Source of the DNA: Streptomyces iakyrus
Lineage (GTDB): Bacteria > Actinomycetota > Actinomycetes > Streptomycetales > Streptomycetaceae
Direction of reading: 5' to 3'
DNA length: 64,000 nt
NCBI RefSeq assembly: GCF_000717055.1
Contig: NZ_JNXI01000002.1
Span: forward strand, 1-64,000
Below the pieces are notes generated by a model. The model had not been told where the DNA came from. It made no database searches and was given only the letters and a program-made list of their open reading frames with translations. Position 1 is the first letter of the stretch; every line of letters begins with the position of its first letter. Position numbers and translations under genes: made by a program. This document shows positions 9,097 through 19,639 of this stretch, piece after piece.

Positions 9097-11943
9097 CTAC
9101 GCTCCGGCGCGGATGTAGCGGGCGGGGTCGGCGTCGAAGTCGGTGACGCACTGCCGGGAGCAGAAGTAGTAGGTATGGCCGTCCACTTCGCGCTGTTCGG
9201 CAGCGGCGTCCGGGGTGATCTGCATGCCACAGACCGGGTCGGTGACTGTCGCGGTTTCGGTCTCGGTCTCGGCCGGGGCATCGTGGCTGTGGCGAGCGTG
9301 GCGCTTGAAGATGCTCATATCGGTCTCCGTGGTTGGGTCAGGTCGCTCCATGGCCGTGTCGGGCTGAGCGGCGCGGTCGGGTGTCGTACCGGGCCGGATG
9401 TCACGGTCCTCGGGTACCTCCACCCGCGGCTGGACCGCGGCAGGGGCGGCGCTGGGCAACGGCGCGGAGCGCCAGCGGCGCAGCCGGTTGGCGTTGGTGA
9501 CCACGGACAGGGAGGACAGGGCCATCGCGGCGGCGGCGATGATCGGGCTGAGCCGCAGGCCGAGCCACGGGTAGAGGGCCCCGGCGGCGACGGGCACGCC
9601 CACGGCGTTGTAGACCAGGGCGAAGAACAGGTTTTGCCGGATGTTGCGCATGGTCGCCCGCGACAGCCGGATCGCGGTGACCACGCCGGACAGAGAGCCG
9701 GAGATGAGGGTGACGTCGGCGGCCTCGATGGCGACGTCCGTGCCGGTGCCGATGGCGAAGCCCACGTCGGCGGCGGCCAGTGCGGGGGCGTCGTTGATGC
9801 CGTCGCCGACCATGCCCACCCGGCGTCCCTCGGCCTGCAGCCCCCGTATGGCGTCGGCCTTGTGCTCGGGCAGAACCTCGGCGAGCGCGCGCTCGATGCC
9901 GACCTCGGCGGCGATCGCGGCGGCCGTGCGCCGGTTGTCGCCGGTGAGCATGACCACCTGTACGCCCATCTCGTGCAGGGCGGTGATGGCCGCTGCCGAG
10001 TCCTCCTTGACGGTGTCGGCGACCGCGAGCACTCCGGCGGGCCGGCCGTCGACCGCCGCCATCACCGGCGTCTTGCCCTGCGCGGACAACTCAGCTGCGG
10101 CCGAGGCCAGTTCGGCGGTGTCGATCCCGACATCGGCGAGCAGCCGCGCCGCGCCGACCAGCACCGCGTGCCCGTCGACCGTGGCCTGCACGCCCTTGCC
10201 GGTCACCGAGTCGAAACCGGTCGCGGTCGGCACCTCCAGCCCCTGCTCACGCGCCCCGGCGGCGATGGCGGCGGCCAGAGGGTGCTCGCTGTCGCGTTCG
10301 GCCCCGGCGACCAAGACCAGCAGGCGGTCGGGCTCCACATCGCCGACCGGGCGGATGTCGGTGAGGACGGGCGTTCCCGCGGTGATCGTGCCGGTCTTGT
10401 CCAGGACGACCGTGTCCAGCTTGTGCGCGGTCTCCAGGGCCTCGGCCGAGCGGATCAGGATGCCCGCGCGGGCGCCCTTGCCGGTGCCGACCATGATGGA
10501 CATCGGGGTGGCAAGGCCCAGTGCGCACGGGCAGGCGATGATCAGTACGGCGACGGCCGACACGAGCGCCAGGGTCAGCGCCGGAGCCGGGCCCACGACG
10601 TACCAGAGCGCGAAGGTGCCGATCGCGATAGCGATCACGGCGGGCACGAAGTACGCCGAGGTGGCGTCGGCCAGCCGCTGGATCGGCGCCTTGGAGGCCT
10701 GCGCCTGCCGCACCAGCCGGATGATCTGGGCCAGCATGGTGTCGGCCCCGACCTTGGCCGCCCGCACCCGAAGTGATCCGGTGCCGTTGACGGTCGCGCC
10801 GATGACCGTGTCCCCGGCCCGCTTGGTCACGGGCATGGGCTCTCCGGTCACCATCGACTCGTCCACCGCGGAGGACCCGGAGATCACCTCGGCGTCCACC
10901 GGGATCTTCTCGCCGGGCCGGACGACGACCTCGTCGCCGACGGCCACGTCCTCCACCGGGATCTCGGTCTCGACGCCGTCGCGGACGACGCGGGCGGTAC
11001 GGGCCTGCAGCCCCAGCAGGGCGCGGATCGCCTCGCCGGTGCCGGCCTTGGCCCTTGCCTCCAGCAGCCGGCCCAGCAGGATCAGCGTCAGGATCACCCC
11101 GACGGCCTCGAAGTACACCTCGCGCACGTCCTCCGGCAGCGCGGTCGGAGCGAGGGTGACCAGCAGGCTGTAACCATAGGCCGCCACCGTGCCCAGGGTG
11201 ATCAGCGAGTTCATGTCCGCGGAGCGGTGTGCCAGGGTCAGCCAGCCGGTGCGGTGGATCGGCCATCCCGTGTAGAACATCACGGGAGTGATCAGCGCCA
11301 GTTGCAGCCAGTTGTTGAGCATCCAGCCGGGCACCCAGTCCGCGTTGAAGAGGGACTCGGCCATCACCGCGAACAGCACCGGCGCGGTCAGTACGGCGCC
11401 GAAGGCCACGCGACGGCTCAGATCCCGGATCTCCGCACGCCGCTCGGCCGCCTCGGCCGCTTCCGCCTCGGCCGCCTGTCCCTCGCTCGGGCCGGCGAAG
11501 GGGGCGTGCGTGCCCACCACCCGGTCCTCGTCACCGGGTGGAGCCGCGCCGTTCACACCCGAGCCGTCGCCGGGTTCGACCAGCACCGTGCCGTGGATCA
11601 TGTTCATCCCGCACGCGAAGGCGTACGACCCGGCCTCCGCCGGGTTCAGCCGCACCGTCGTGCGTGCGTGGGCCGGCAACGCGGCGCTCACGCGCAGCTC
11701 CGGGAAGACCACCCGGTTCGTGCACTCCCCGGATTCCTGCCGGTCGAAGACCAGCTCGGCCGGAACCCCCTGCCGCAGCCGGATCACGTCGGGGCTGTAG
11801 CCCCCGCGCACGGTCACTTCGACGCGCTGCACACCATGGGCGAGCTCTGCCGCCCGCGCCCGGCGCGGACCGAAGAAGAACCAGCCCATCGCGGCGACGG
11901 CGATGACGGAGACGGCGATCACGACCAGGTCGGCCACGTTCAT
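9097..11943 (-). CDS. copA: Copper-type P1B ATPase with N-terminal cupredoxin-like and C-terminal YHS domains
   Basis: The protein has 948 residues from ATG 11943, chosen for AAGGAGTCCGCC just upstream. One N-terminal helix is followed by a cupredoxin-like domain (about residues 30-120; CGMNMIHG carries Cys, Met and His ligands). Eight-helix ATPase motifs follow: [12 protein letters not shown] (about 471, the Cu+ signature), DKTGT (about 514), SEHPLAAAI and [10 protein letters not shown] (about 716). A YHS domain ends the protein with [12 protein letters not shown] and YYFCSRQC. There is no classical CXXC HMA domain, so the cupredoxin or YHS modules may take metal delivery. An in-frame ATG at 9318 with GGAGACC upstream could also yield a separate 73-residue YHS protein. 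First gene of the operon ending at 1849. Confidence 0.9.
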   Translation of the reverse strand: MNVADLVVIAVSVIAVAAMGWFFFGPRRARAAELAHGVQRVEVTVRGGYSPDVIRLRQGVPAELVFDRQESGECTNRVVFPELRVSAALPAHARTTVRLNPAEAGSYAFACGMNMIHGTVLVEPGDGSGVNGAAPPGDEDRVVGTHAPFAGPSEGQAAEAEAAEAAERRAEIRDLSRRVAFGAVLTAPVLFAVMAESLFNADWVPGWMLNNWLQLALITPVMFYTGWPIHRTGWLTLAHRSADMNSLITLGTVAAYGYSLLVTLAPTALPEDVREVYFEAVGVILTLILLGRLLEARAKAGTGEAIRALLGLQARTARVVRDGVETEIPVEDVAVGDEVVVRPGEKIPVDAEVISGSSAVDESMVTGEPMPVTKRAGDTVIGATVNGTGSLRVRAAKVGADTMLAQIIRLVRQAQASKAPIQRLADATSAYFVPAVIAIAIGTFALWYVVGPAPALTLALVSAVAVLIIACPCALGLATPMSIMVGTGKGARAGILIRSAEALETAHKLDTVVLDKTGTITAGTPVLTDIRPVGDVEPDRLLVLVAGAERDSEHPLAAAIAAGAREQGLEVPTATGFDSVTGKGVQATVDGHAVLVGAARLLADVGIDTAELASAAAELSAQGKTPVMAAVDGRPAGVLAVADTVKEDSAAAITALHEMGVQVVMLTGDNRRTAAAIAAEVGIERALAEVLPEHKADAIRGLQAEGRRVGMVGDGINDAPALAAADVGFAIGTGTDVAIEAADVTLISGSLSGVVTAIRLSRATMRNIRQNLFFALVYNAVGVPVAAGALYPWLGLRLSPIIAAAAMALSSLSVVTNANRLRRWRSAPLPSAAPAAVQPRVEVPEDRDIRPGTTPDRAAQPDTAMERPDPTTETDMSIFKRHARHSHDAPAETETETATVTDPVCGMQITPDAAAEQREVDGHTYYFCSRQCVTDFDADPARYIRAGA

Positions 11944-12049
11944 GGCGGACTCCTTCACCCTGTGGGCGCTACGAGATCCACTGTCGTCCCCGTGTACCCC
12001 CACCCTGTAGGGGCCCACCGTCCCCGGGCATAGGGCCACCCGGCCCATG

Positions 12050-12066
12050 CACTAAATCCCTTAGTG
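12050..12066. promoter_or_regulatory. Palindromic operator candidate, CTAA-N5-TTAG site 2
   Basis: CACTAA and TTAGTG form a perfect six-base inverted repeat around ATCCC. The site sits between the divergent copper ATPase (start 11943) and SHOCT gene (start 12146), where it could control both. Confidence 0.7.
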
Positions 12067-12145
12067 AGAGGACGGTGGCTGTAAACCGCCCTTCAGAGGG
12101 TGGCTGCCATCCGAGTTCGCCCCTCAGATCCTTGAAGGGATCACC

Positions 12146-12436
12146 ATGATGTTCTGGTACGACGGCAACATGAGCGGCTGGGGATGGTTCGGGATGTCCC
12201 TCGGCATGATCGTCTTCTGGGGCCTGATCATTACGGCCTTCGTCCTGCTCTTCCGCGCCCTCAGCCGACCGGCCCCCGGCGGCCCGCACGACGTCACCCC
12301 TGGGGCGCCGCCGACACCGCCCTCCGCCCAGCAACTGCTCGCCGAGCGGTTCGCACGCGGCGAGATCGACGAGGAGGAGTACCAGCGCCGGCTACGGGTG
12401 CTGCACTCCACCGGTGCCGATCTCACCAAGCACTGA
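12146..12436 (+). CDS. Small membrane protein with SHOCT domain
   Basis: The 96-residue product has one long membrane helix (about residues 18-40, FGMSLGMIVFWGLIITAFVL) and a C-terminal SHOCT motif, LLAERFARGEIDEEEYQRRL. SHOCT (short C-terminal) domains cap many membrane or secreted proteins and probably mediate oligomerisation. GAAGGGATCACC precedes ATG 12146; a second ATG follows immediately. It is the first gene of the rightward cytochrome b unit and is divergent from the copper ATPase across a palindromic operator candidate. A partner function with redox or metal proteins is inferred only from context. Confidence 0.8.
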   Translation: MMFWYDGNMSGWGWFGMSLGMIVFWGLIITAFVLLFRALSRPAPGGPHDVTPGAPPTPPSAQQLLAERFARGEIDEEEYQRRLRVLHSTGADLTKH

Positions 12437-12539
12437 ACCGAGCGGACAACTCCCGCTCCCGACCGCGGGCGCAGGCGGGCCCGCGGACCCGTCATTCCTC
12501 AAGGGGCGCGGAAACGCGTCATGAGCGAGGCTGACTGCC

Positions 12540-13121
12540 ATGCGTAGACGTCCAGCCCTCCGGCGAGGGCCGCGTGTGTTCCTGTCAGGGGCGGTCGTCG
12601 CGGCCGCCCTGCTGATCCCCGTCGGTGTGCCCGGTATGGCCTGGGCGGACGAGGAAGAGAGCGCCGAGTCGGCCGTGCTCACCGAGCAGGCCATCGCCCT
12701 GGTCGCCAACGGTGCCGACGAGGACCAGGTGGCCGAGCGCATCGAGGACGCCCTGATGGCCCCGGACAAGGAGGGCGTCCAGCTGTCCAAGGTCCGCGAG
12801 GCGCAGGAGCTGGTGGAGGAGCCGGGCTACAGCGCCGCCGTCAGCCGTCAGGTGAAGGGACTGCTGCTGGACTCGCTCGGCGGCAAGCTGCCCTCCGCAC
12901 CCGAGGCCGGCCGCCCCGCGACCGGTGACGAGACCGGCACCAGCGTCGTCCTCGACGAGTTCCGGCCCGAGCGCGGCATCTCCGACGGCGGCGGCGCCGT
13001 ATTGCTGGGTCTGGGGGCCGCGGCGATCGGCGGCGGCCTGTGGCTGTCGTACCGGCTGCGCCCGCCGCACACCCTCCGCGAACTGGAACACCGCGACCGC
13101 GGGCACCGGGAGGCGTCATGA
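12540..13121 (+). CDS. Secreted, C-terminally membrane-anchored protein of unknown function
   Basis: The 193-residue protein has an N-terminal signal peptide (basic MRRRPALRRGPR, hydrophobic core, cleavage probably after AWA), an acidic helical middle domain with two repeats of the EQAIALVANGADEDQVAERI type, and one membrane helix near residues 150-170 followed by an Arg-rich tail. This places the acidic domain outside the membrane. I do not recognise the family. Its stop overlaps the cytochrome b start (ATGA), which implies coupled translation and suggests an accessory subunit of that cytochrome. Confidence 0.65.
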   Translation: MRRRPALRRGPRVFLSGAVVAAALLIPVGVPGMAWADEEESAESAVLTEQAIALVANGADEDQVAERIEDALMAPDKEGVQLSKVREAQELVEEPGYSAAVSRQVKGLLLDSLGGKLPSAPEAGRPATGDETGTSVVLDEFRPERGISDGGGAVLLGLGAAAIGGGLWLSYRLRPPHTLRELEHRDRGHREAS

Positions 13122-14212
13122 GCACGCACCGCCCCGAGCGCGCTGCCGCCGCCGGCCAGGAGACCGCCGCACCCCAGTCCGCCCGTCCTGGCCGGTTCCG
13201 GCGGGCCGTCGACGCGGTCGACGAGCGCATGGGCATCAAGGCGCTTGCCTATCCGGTGCCCGAGCACGCCAACAACCTGACCTGGAGCCTGGGCGGACTG
13301 ACCGCCGTGTCCTTCGTGACGCTGCTGGTCACCGGGATCTACATGGCGCAGTTCTACTCACCGACCGCGGAGGACGCCAACCAGTCCGTCCGCGACCTGG
13401 TCACCGATGTCTGGCTGGGCGGCTTCGCCCGCGGCCTGCACTACTGGGCGGCACAGGCGATGTTCGTCCTCGCCCTGCTGCACCTGCTGCGCGTGTTCTT
13501 CCACGCCTCCTTCAAGAAGCCGCGCGAGGGCAACTGGATCATCGGCAGCGCCATGTTCCTGCTCACCTTCCTCGCGATCTTCACCGGCACCGTCATCAAG
13601 TGGGACCAGGAGGGATACGAGGCGCTGGTGCACAACCTCGACGTCGCCAAGCTCCTGGGCGGCGTCGGCATCTGGTTCACCCCCGAACTCACCGACCGGG
13701 TGTCCATCGTGCTGCGCCTGTACGTCGCGCACGCGGTCATCGTCCCTGGCCTGATCGTGCTGCTGTTCGTCTGGCACGCGCTGCTCGTCAAGCGGCACAA
13801 GATCTCCCCGCACCCGGCAATCCCGAAGCCGGAGGAGGAGGTCCCCGAGCCCTTCACCGCGCATCTGAAGCGGGTGGCCGCGTTCGGCCTCGCGTTGCTG
13901 GGCGTGCTGTCGATCCTGGCCGTGGTGCTGCCGCCGGTACTCGGTCCGACCCCGGTCGAGGGCATCGAGATCACCCGGCCACTGTGGATGTTCTGGTGGT
14001 TCTTCCCCCTGGAGGAGTGGTTCGGTGTCGCCTCGATCGCCTACGTCATCGCGGGTGTCTTCGGACTGATCTTCCTGGTCCCCTTCCTCGACCGCGGCCC
14101 GAAGCGCCTCTGGCGGGAGCGGAAGACGGCGATGGCCATCGCTGTCGTCCTGCTCCTCACGCTGGCCGCCATCACCATCAACGTGTGGGTCAACAACCCC
14201 AAGGGGCACTGA
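13118..14212 (+). CDS. Cytochrome b/b6-type di-heme membrane protein
   Basis: The 364-residue protein starts at ATG 13118, overlapping the previous stop. It has two classical heme-binding His pairs: [15 protein letters not shown] (14 residues apart) in one helix and [16 protein letters not shown] (15 apart) in another, as in cytochrome b6 and bc1 N-terminal halves, followed by three or more helices. It should carry electrons between quinol and another carrier. No Rieske protein, cytochrome c or bc1 partner is encoded here, so its partner is unknown; the anchored protein upstream and small membrane protein downstream are candidates. A housekeeping QcrB is normally about 550 residues, so this is a shorter accessory version. 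Confidence 0.85.
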   Translation: MSTHRPERAAAAGQETAAPQSARPGRFRRAVDAVDERMGIKALAYPVPEHANNLTWSLGGLTAVSFVTLLVTGIYMAQFYSPTAEDANQSVRDLVTDVWLGGFARGLHYWAAQAMFVLALLHLLRVFFHASFKKPREGNWIIGSAMFLLTFLAIFTGTVIKWDQEGYEALVHNLDVAKLLGGVGIWFTPELTDRVSIVLRLYVAHAVIVPGLIVLLFVWHALLVKRHKISPHPAIPKPEEEVPEPFTAHLKRVAAFGLALLGVLSILAVVLPPVLGPTPVEGIEITRPLWMFWWFFPLEEWFGVASIAYVIAGVFGLIFLVPFLDRGPKRLWRERKTAMAIAVVLLLTLAAITINVWVNNPKGH

Positions 14213-14478
14213 TGTACGCCTTCAACCCGCGGCGCGCCCGGCGCTGGTTCTGGGCCCTGCTCACCCTCGCCGTGCTCGCGATGGGCGCCCTCTACCTGGG
14301 CCTGCGCGCCGAGCCCAGTCCAGGCACCGGCATCCTCGTGGCGGTCAGCGCCCTTGTGCTCGTCGCGTCCACGGTCCAGGCCGCCCGGATCCTGACCGCA
14401 CTCACCGGCCCGCCCCGGATGCCGCACCGGCTCCGTACGCACCGGGGCCGCCGCCCCGCGGGCGTGCGGCGCAGATAG
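14212..14478 (+). CDS. Small two-helix membrane protein downstream of cytochrome b
   Basis: The 88-residue protein has two membrane helices (about residues 14-31 and 42-62) between basic ends, RRARRW at the start and an Arg-rich tail. ATG 14212 shares its A with the cytochrome b stop, so translation is almost certainly coupled. No family is recognised. It may be a small subunit that stabilises the cytochrome, but this is inferred from position alone. Confidence 0.65.
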   Translation: MYAFNPRRARRWFWALLTLAVLAMGALYLGLRAEPSPGTGILVAVSALVLVASTVQAARILTALTGPPRMPHRLRTHRGRRPAGVRRR

Positions 14479-14512
14479 CGGGACTACCCGCACTCACGCG
14501 CTCGCACAGGAA

Positions 14513-14529
14513 TACTAAAACCATTAGTT
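14513..14529. promoter_or_regulatory. Palindromic operator candidate, CTAA-N5-TTAG site 3
   Basis: TACTAA and TTAGTT flank AACCA, ending 62 bp upstream of the second P-ATPase start. Confidence 0.65.
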
Positions 14530-14591
14530 TGAGGGCGAGGGTCGCGGTCGGTGCTCGGTACGCACACCCGTCACCCGAAGGAGGACAACCC

Positions 14592-17108
14592 GTGCAGCAT
14601 CACGTGGATCATCCGATGGGTCACCGCAAGGAGCGCAGCACCGCGGTGCTCGAACTGGGCGGGGTTCGCTGGGCGTCCCAGCAGAACGTCGCCGCCTCCG
14701 TCCTGGGGCGCCGACCAGGAGTGCTGGAGGTCGAGGTCAATCCGGTGTCGGAGACGGCGAACGTGGTCTTCGACCCGAACCTCACCTCGCTGGCCGAGCT
14801 GCGCCAGTGGGTGGAGGAGTGCGGCTACCACTGCGCGGGACAGTCCGTTCCGGCCCACCTTTGCGATCCGATGACCGAGCCGGACCCTCCGCATGTCGCG
14901 GCAGCGGACGGACACGTGGGCCATGAGGGGCATACGGCGGTCGCCGAGCCGCCGACTCCCGCTGCTGCTCACGCGGGACATGTCGCCCACGCCGAGCACG
15001 AGGCGCACGCCGCACCGGAGGAGATGCCCTCTCCGCACGAGGTGATGGGCCACGGCGGGCACGAGGGCATGTCGATGGCCCAGATGGTCGCCGACATGCG
15101 CAACCGCTTCCTCGTCGCCGTGCTCTTCTCCATCCCCATCGTCATCTGGTCGCCGATCGGCGAGGACGTCTTCGGCCTGGACGTGCCGGTCCCGTTCGGT
15201 CTGCGCGAGGACGTGTGGGCGCTGCTGCTGAGCCTGCCGGTGATCTTCTACTCGTGCACGATCTTCTTCGACGGCGCCGTACGCGCGCTCCGCGCCCGCA
15301 CCCTGGACATGATGGTGCTGGTCGCGGTCGCCGTCGGCTCGGGATGGACGTACTCGCTGATCGTCACGCTCACTGGGGGCGGCGACGTCTTCTACGAGGC
15401 GGCCACCGTGCTCGCCTCCTTCGTCCTGCTCGGCCACTGGTTCGAGATGCGCGCCCGCGGCGGCGCCAACGACGCCATCCGCACCCTGCTCGACCTCGCC
15501 CCGCCCAAGGCGCTCGTGCTGCGCGACGGCGAGCCGGTCGAGATACCCACCGCCGAAGTGGTGGTCGGTGACCTGCTGCTGGTCCGCCCCGGCGCGAAGA
15601 TCGCCGTCGACGGCGTCGTGGAGGAGGGCGAGAGCGACGTCGACGAGTCGATGGTCACCGGCGAGAGCCTGCCCGTGCACAAGGCCCCCGGCTCCCAGGT
15701 CGTCGGCGCGACCATCAACGCCAACGGCACCCTGCGCGTCCGCGCCACCAAGGTCGGGTCCGACACCGCGCTGGCGCAGATCGTCAAGCTCGTCCAGCAG
15801 GCCCAGAACTCCAAGGCCCCCGGCCAGCGGCTCGCCGACCGGGCCGCGTTCTGGCTGGTCTTCGTCGCGCTGCTCGGCGGAGCGGCGACCCTGGCGGTCT
15901 GGCTGCTGGCCACCGACCGCTCACTCGGCACCGCCATGCTGTTCGCCATCACGGTCGTGGTCGTCACCTGCCCCGACGCCCTGGGCCTGGCCACCCCCAC
16001 CGCGATCATGGTCGGCACCGGGCTGGGCGCCCAACGCGGCGTCCTTTTCAAGAACGCCATCGGCCTGGAGGCCTCCGCCCGTATCCAGGTCGTCGTCATG
16101 GACAAGACCGGCACCCTGACCAAGGGCGAACCCGAGGTGACCGACGTGGTCACCGCCGACGGCATGGCCGAGGGCGAACTACTGCGCCTGGTTGCCGCGG
16201 TGGAACGGGAGTCCGAACACCCACTGGCTGAGGCCATCGTCCGGTACGCCGATGGGCAGGGTGTGGACGGGGTGCGCGCCGAAGGCTTCGAGAACGTCCC
16301 GGGACATGGCGCGATCGCCGAGGTCGACGGTCACCGCGTCGTCGTCGGCAACCGCCGCCTGGCCGAGCGGGAAGAGATCGACCTGGGCGAACTGGCCCAG
16401 CACCGAAAGGAGTTGGCCACGACAGGTCGCACCGTCGTCATCGCCGCCGTCGACGGACACGCCACCGGCCTGATCGGCATCGCCGACGCACCCCGCGAAA
16501 CGTCCGCCCAGGCCGTGGCCGAACTGCACGCCCTCGGCGTCGAGGTGGTCATGCTCACCGGCGACAACCAGGCCACCGCCAACCGCATCGCCGAACAGCT
16601 CGGCATCGACACCGTGATCGCCGAGGTCCTCCCCGGCGACAAGGCCGCCAAGGTCGCCGAACTGCAGGCCGGCGGCCGCAAGGTCGCCATGGTCGGCGAC
16701 GGCGTCAACGACGCGCCCGCCCTGGCCCAGGCCGACCTCGGCATCGCCATCGGCGCCGGCACCGACGTCGCCATCGAGACCGCCGACCTCGTCCTGATGC
16801 GCTCCGACCCCCTCGACGTCCCCACCGCCCTGCGCATCGGCCGCGGCACCCTGCGCAAGATGCGCCAGAACCTCGCCTGGGCCATCGGCTACAACTCCAT
16901 CGCCCTGCCCATCGCCGCCGGCGTCTTCGAACCCGCCCTCGGCCTGGTCCTGCGCCCCGAGATCGCCGCCGTGTCCATGTCCGGCTCCAGCATCATCGTC
17001 GCGGTCAACGCCCTTGCCCTGAAACGGCTGCGGCTGCCCGCAGCGCCAGCCTCACCCGCCGAAGCCGAGCCACGTACACCCGTGGCGCCGAGCACCACCC
17101 ACGGCTGA
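14592..17108 (+). CDS. P1B-type heavy-metal ATPase with degenerate HMA domain, His-rich linker and CPD motif
   Basis: GTG 14592 is chosen for GAAGGAGGACAACCC directly upstream and gives 838 residues. Residues about 20-85 have the HMA fold pattern ([19 protein letters not shown]) but WASQQN replaces the usual CXXC. A linker rich in His, Glu and Met (about 95-165) follows, including [15 protein letters not shown]. The transport helix carries [11 protein letters not shown] (about 459), i.e. CPD in place of CPC or CPH, and catalytic motifs DKTGT (about 503) and [10 protein letters not shown] (about 701) are intact. The His/Met-rich linker is reminiscent of CopB-like exporters. Metal specificity is therefore uncertain: copper, silver or another soft metal. 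Confidence 0.88.
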   Translation: MQHHVDHPMGHRKERSTAVLELGGVRWASQQNVAASVLGRRPGVLEVEVNPVSETANVVFDPNLTSLAELRQWVEECGYHCAGQSVPAHLCDPMTEPDPPHVAAADGHVGHEGHTAVAEPPTPAAAHAGHVAHAEHEAHAAPEEMPSPHEVMGHGGHEGMSMAQMVADMRNRFLVAVLFSIPIVIWSPIGEDVFGLDVPVPFGLREDVWALLLSLPVIFYSCTIFFDGAVRALRARTLDMMVLVAVAVGSGWTYSLIVTLTGGGDVFYEAATVLASFVLLGHWFEMRARGGANDAIRTLLDLAPPKALVLRDGEPVEIPTAEVVVGDLLLVRPGAKIAVDGVVEEGESDVDESMVTGESLPVHKAPGSQVVGATINANGTLRVRATKVGSDTALAQIVKLVQQAQNSKAPGQRLADRAAFWLVFVALLGGAATLAVWLLATDRSLGTAMLFAITVVVVTCPDALGLATPTAIMVGTGLGAQRGVLFKNAIGLEASARIQVVVMDKTGTLTKGEPEVTDVVTADGMAEGELLRLVAAVERESEHPLAEAIVRYADGQGVDGVRAEGFENVPGHGAIAEVDGHRVVVGNRRLAEREEIDLGELAQHRKELATTGRTVVIAAVDGHATGLIGIADAPRETSAQAVAELHALGVEVVMLTGDNQATANRIAEQLGIDTVIAEVLPGDKAAKVAELQAGGRKVAMVGDGVNDAPALAQADLGIAIGAGTDVAIETADLVLMRSDPLDVPTALRIGRGTLRKMRQNLAWAIGYNSIALPIAAGVFEPALGLVLRPEIAAVSMSGSSIIVAVNALALKRLRLPAAPASPAEAEPRTPVAPSTTHG

Positions 17109-17199
17109 ACAGCCCACAGCAACTCCCCGCCTTCCACTGCCCACTCGGGGGAGCTTCCCGGTGAAAGCCCCACGAGCATTCGACTGCCCCTCCGACGCC

Positions 17200-18365
17200 A
17201 CCGCCGTTCGGCTTCTCGTCGCCAGCCTGCCTGAGGCGCGGCGGAGACCGGGGCCGGAACGGCCCTGAACGAAAGGGACTCCCGGCAGTTGCGTCAGCGG
17301 AATGGTTCCGGCGGCCGCGATCACCATGCCCCCGACGGCTGTCGTGCGGCTGCCGATCCTGCCGACGAGCCGGGAACCGAGGTGGGCGCCGACTCCGGTG
17401 GCGACGGCGACCGGGAGGAAGACCAGTCCGGTCCTGAGCGGACTGAAGCCGCGTACGTGCTGGAGGTAGACCGATCCGAGGAAGAAGAAGGCGATCAGCA
17501 GTGCGGTGGCGATCAGCATCAGGAAGGCGCCCGCGAGCACCGGCCGTCGGGTGAACATCCGCAGGTCCATCAGCGGGGCGCGGCTTACCCGTTCGACCGC
17601 CGCGAAGGTGGCGTACACCACCACCGCGCCGGCCAGCGCCAGCAGCGTGGCGGGGTCCGTCCAGCCCGAGTCCCCCGCCTCGACCAGCCCGTAGATCAGG
17701 GCACCGGTGCCCACCGTGACCAGCAGCACGCCTGGGAGGTCGAGCCGGGCGGGCTGCGGAGTGGGCCGCTACGAAGGGTACGAGGAGACCGACCGGCACG
17801 TTGACGTAGAAGACCCATTCCCAGCCGGGCCCGTCCGTCAGCGCCCCGCCGAGCAGTACGCCGGCCGCCGCGCCGGTGCCGCCGATGGCCGCCCACACGC
17901 CGAGGGCCTCGTTGCGCTCGGTGCCGTGGAAGGTGGTGGTGACGATGGACAGCGCCGAAGGGGAGAGCAGCGCGGCGCCGATGCCCTGGGCGATCCGGCC
18001 GCCGAGCAGGGTCTCGGCGTTCTCGGCCAGTCCGGTGACCAGTGAGGCGGCGGTGAAGACGGCGAGCCCGCGAGCAGGGTGCGGCGGTCGCCAAGGGCGT
18101 CGGCGAGCCGGCCGCCGAGCAGCATGAGCCCGCCGAAGCACAGCGTGTACGCGGTGACCACCCAGGTCAGTGTCTCCCGGCCGAGGTCGAGGTCGACGGC
18201 CATGTCGGGCAGCGCGACGTTCACCACGGTGACGTCGAGGATCAGCGTGAACTGGGCCAGGCAGATCAGTGGCAGGGCGATCCAGCGGCGGGGCGCGGAT
18301 CGCCGGTTAGATGGTCGTGTTTGGTCTTCCGGCGCGTACGGGGCGCCGGGAGCGGGGTGGGTCAT
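17200..18365 (-). pseudogene. Decayed DHA2-type MFS exporter, two frameshifts and lost C-terminus
   Basis: The N-terminus starts at ATG 18365 with DVTVVNVALPDMAVDLDLGR and motif A GGRLADALGDRRTLLAG. The homologous sequence then continues in a second frame from about 18070 (LAVFTAASLVTGLAENAETL) and a third from about 17755 (LDLPGVLLVTVGTGALIYGL), and stops resembling an MFS protein near 17270. At least two frameshifts and a C-terminal deletion are therefore needed to explain it. Only about 10 of 14 helices remain. The left boundary is approximate. Confidence 0.8.
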
Positions 18366-19083
18366 GACGACTCCTTGGAGTTCGTACGGTGATCAGTGGC
18401 AGAGTCCGTAGGACGGGAGGGAGCGAAGGCGAGAGCCACGGCGATGCCCACTGCGGTAACGCCGACCGCCGCAGCCATCGCAGGGCCCATGCCGTCGGTG
18501 AACGCCCGGCGTGCCGCGTCCGCGAAGGCGGCCAACTTCTCGGCGATCGCGAGCGCGGTCCCGACCGATTCCTGTGCGGAGGGCAGGAGTTCGGCCAGTA
18601 GAGCGGCGCTGTGCGGGGCCTCGGCGAGGCCGGAGCGGTAGCGATCGGACAGCGGACTGCCTGCGACCGCCACGCCCGCTGCCGCGCCGAGTTGGATGGA
18701 CGCGCTGTTGGTGGCCGAGCCGACGCCGAGATCCGCCCCCGGCAGTGATCCGACGATGATGGCGTCGCTGGTGGAGGTGATGACGAATCCGGCGCCGGCG
18801 CCCAGGAGCAGCATCGCCAGCAGTGCCCGCCCGTAGCCGTCCCCGGCGCCGGTGGTGGCGAGCACGGCCGATGAGCCGAGCAGCAGCGCGAGCCCGGCCG
18901 CCGACACCGCCCGCATGCCGATCCGCGGCGCCAGTACGCCGGCCAGCGGCCCCGCGATCAGCAGCGCCAGTGCCGCAGGACCGAGCCGCGGACCCGTCAG
19001 CGCAGCGCTGTAGCCCAAGACGAACTGGAAGTACTGCACGACCACGAACAGCGTGCCGGTGAGGGCGAACGCCCCAGCAGGAT
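18362..19083 (-). pseudogene. C-terminal half of an MFS exporter
   Basis: The frame begins abruptly with AGAFALTGTLFVVVQYFQ, which corresponds to about helix 8 of a QacA-type pump, and continues through MFS-like helices to a stop at 18362. The first half of the protein is absent, and the sequence to its right is not MFS-like. A 227-residue product could begin at an internal GTG (19045) but would lack the transport core. Its end overlaps the start of the other decayed exporter, so the pair was once an operon. Confidence 0.7.
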
Positions 19084-19291
19084 GAGTACATCACCGGCCG
19101 CGAGGGCTGGCACGGCGGAGTCGCGATGGCCGCAAAGGCCGTCGCCCTCCGCATGGCCCGCTACACATCGGGCATCAGAGATCCACCCGCCGACACGGAT
19201 GACCCGCCACCTCGCTGCCGAACCGTCCGCCGCGCCACGAGTCTGCGCACGGGCTGGTCAATGGCAGCGCGAGCCGCGAGCCAACCGCCCG

Positions 19292-19455
19292 TCAGGAACG
19301 AACCAGCCGAGCGATGGCATCGGACGCCTCCTTGAGCTTCAGAGCCTTGCCCTCACCGCCCTTTTCCACAGCGTCACTCACGCACGTCGCCATGTGCTCG
19401 TCGAGCATCTGAAGGGCGAAGGACTGCAGGCGCGGGTGGTGGCCGAGACCTGGGT
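19292..19455 (-). pseudogene. csoR: Truncated CsoR-family metal-sensing repressor (C-terminal half)
   Basis: Reverse-strand translation gives TQVSATTRLQSFALQMLDEH followed by MATCV and an acidic/Lys tail ending ARLVRS, which matches the second half of CsoR repressors including the HxxxC metal ligands. The first half, with the other Cys ligand, is missing and the frame upstream (right of about 19455) bears no CsoR similarity and has no start. This repressor normally controls copper ATPases, so its loss may have left the island under a different regulator. Confidence 0.75.
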
Positions 19456-19461
19456 CCTTAT

Positions 19462-19482
19462 ACTACGAATATGCTTCGTAGT
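19462..19482. promoter_or_regulatory. Perfect 8-5-8 inverted repeat at the CsoR breakpoint
   Basis: ACTACGAA and TTCGTAGT flank TATGC. It is AT-rich compared with its surroundings and has the size of a dimeric repressor operator. It lies at the point where csoR similarity ends; no intact adjacent gene obviously uses it. Confidence 0.4.
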
Positions 19483-19600
19483 GGTGCGCCACCTTCTTGA
19501 TCTCGACGGCCGCAAACCATTCGGCCGAGACGGCCCCACAGGGAGGCCGCCTGACTCACGAGCCCCCGACTGCGGGAACCGAGCACGCACGGCGCTCGTC

Positions 19601-19617
19601 TACTAAACCACTTAGCT
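19601..19617. promoter_or_regulatory. Palindromic operator candidate, CTAA-N5-TTAG site 4
   Basis: TACTAA and TTAGCT flank ACCAC, ending 22 bp upstream of the L,D-transpeptidase start, where bound protein would block initiation. Confidence 0.65.
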
Positions 19618-19639
19618 ACATCTTGGATGGAGGATGACT

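Noticed and set aside
9641..11173. Long open frame on the plus strand opposite the copper ATPase
   Set aside because: High GC creates long antisense frames. Its translation is Ser/Arg/Thr-rich with no motif, while the minus frame has all P-ATPase motifs.
12925..14211. Upstream extension of the small membrane protein at 14212
   Set aside because: The frame is open only as a shadow of cytochrome b; the coupled ATG at 14212 gives a sensible two-helix protein.
19082..19606. 174-codon plus-strand frame between the MFS remnant and L,D-transpeptidase
   Set aside because: It crosses the csoR remnant on the other strand and has no convincing domain or ribosome site.
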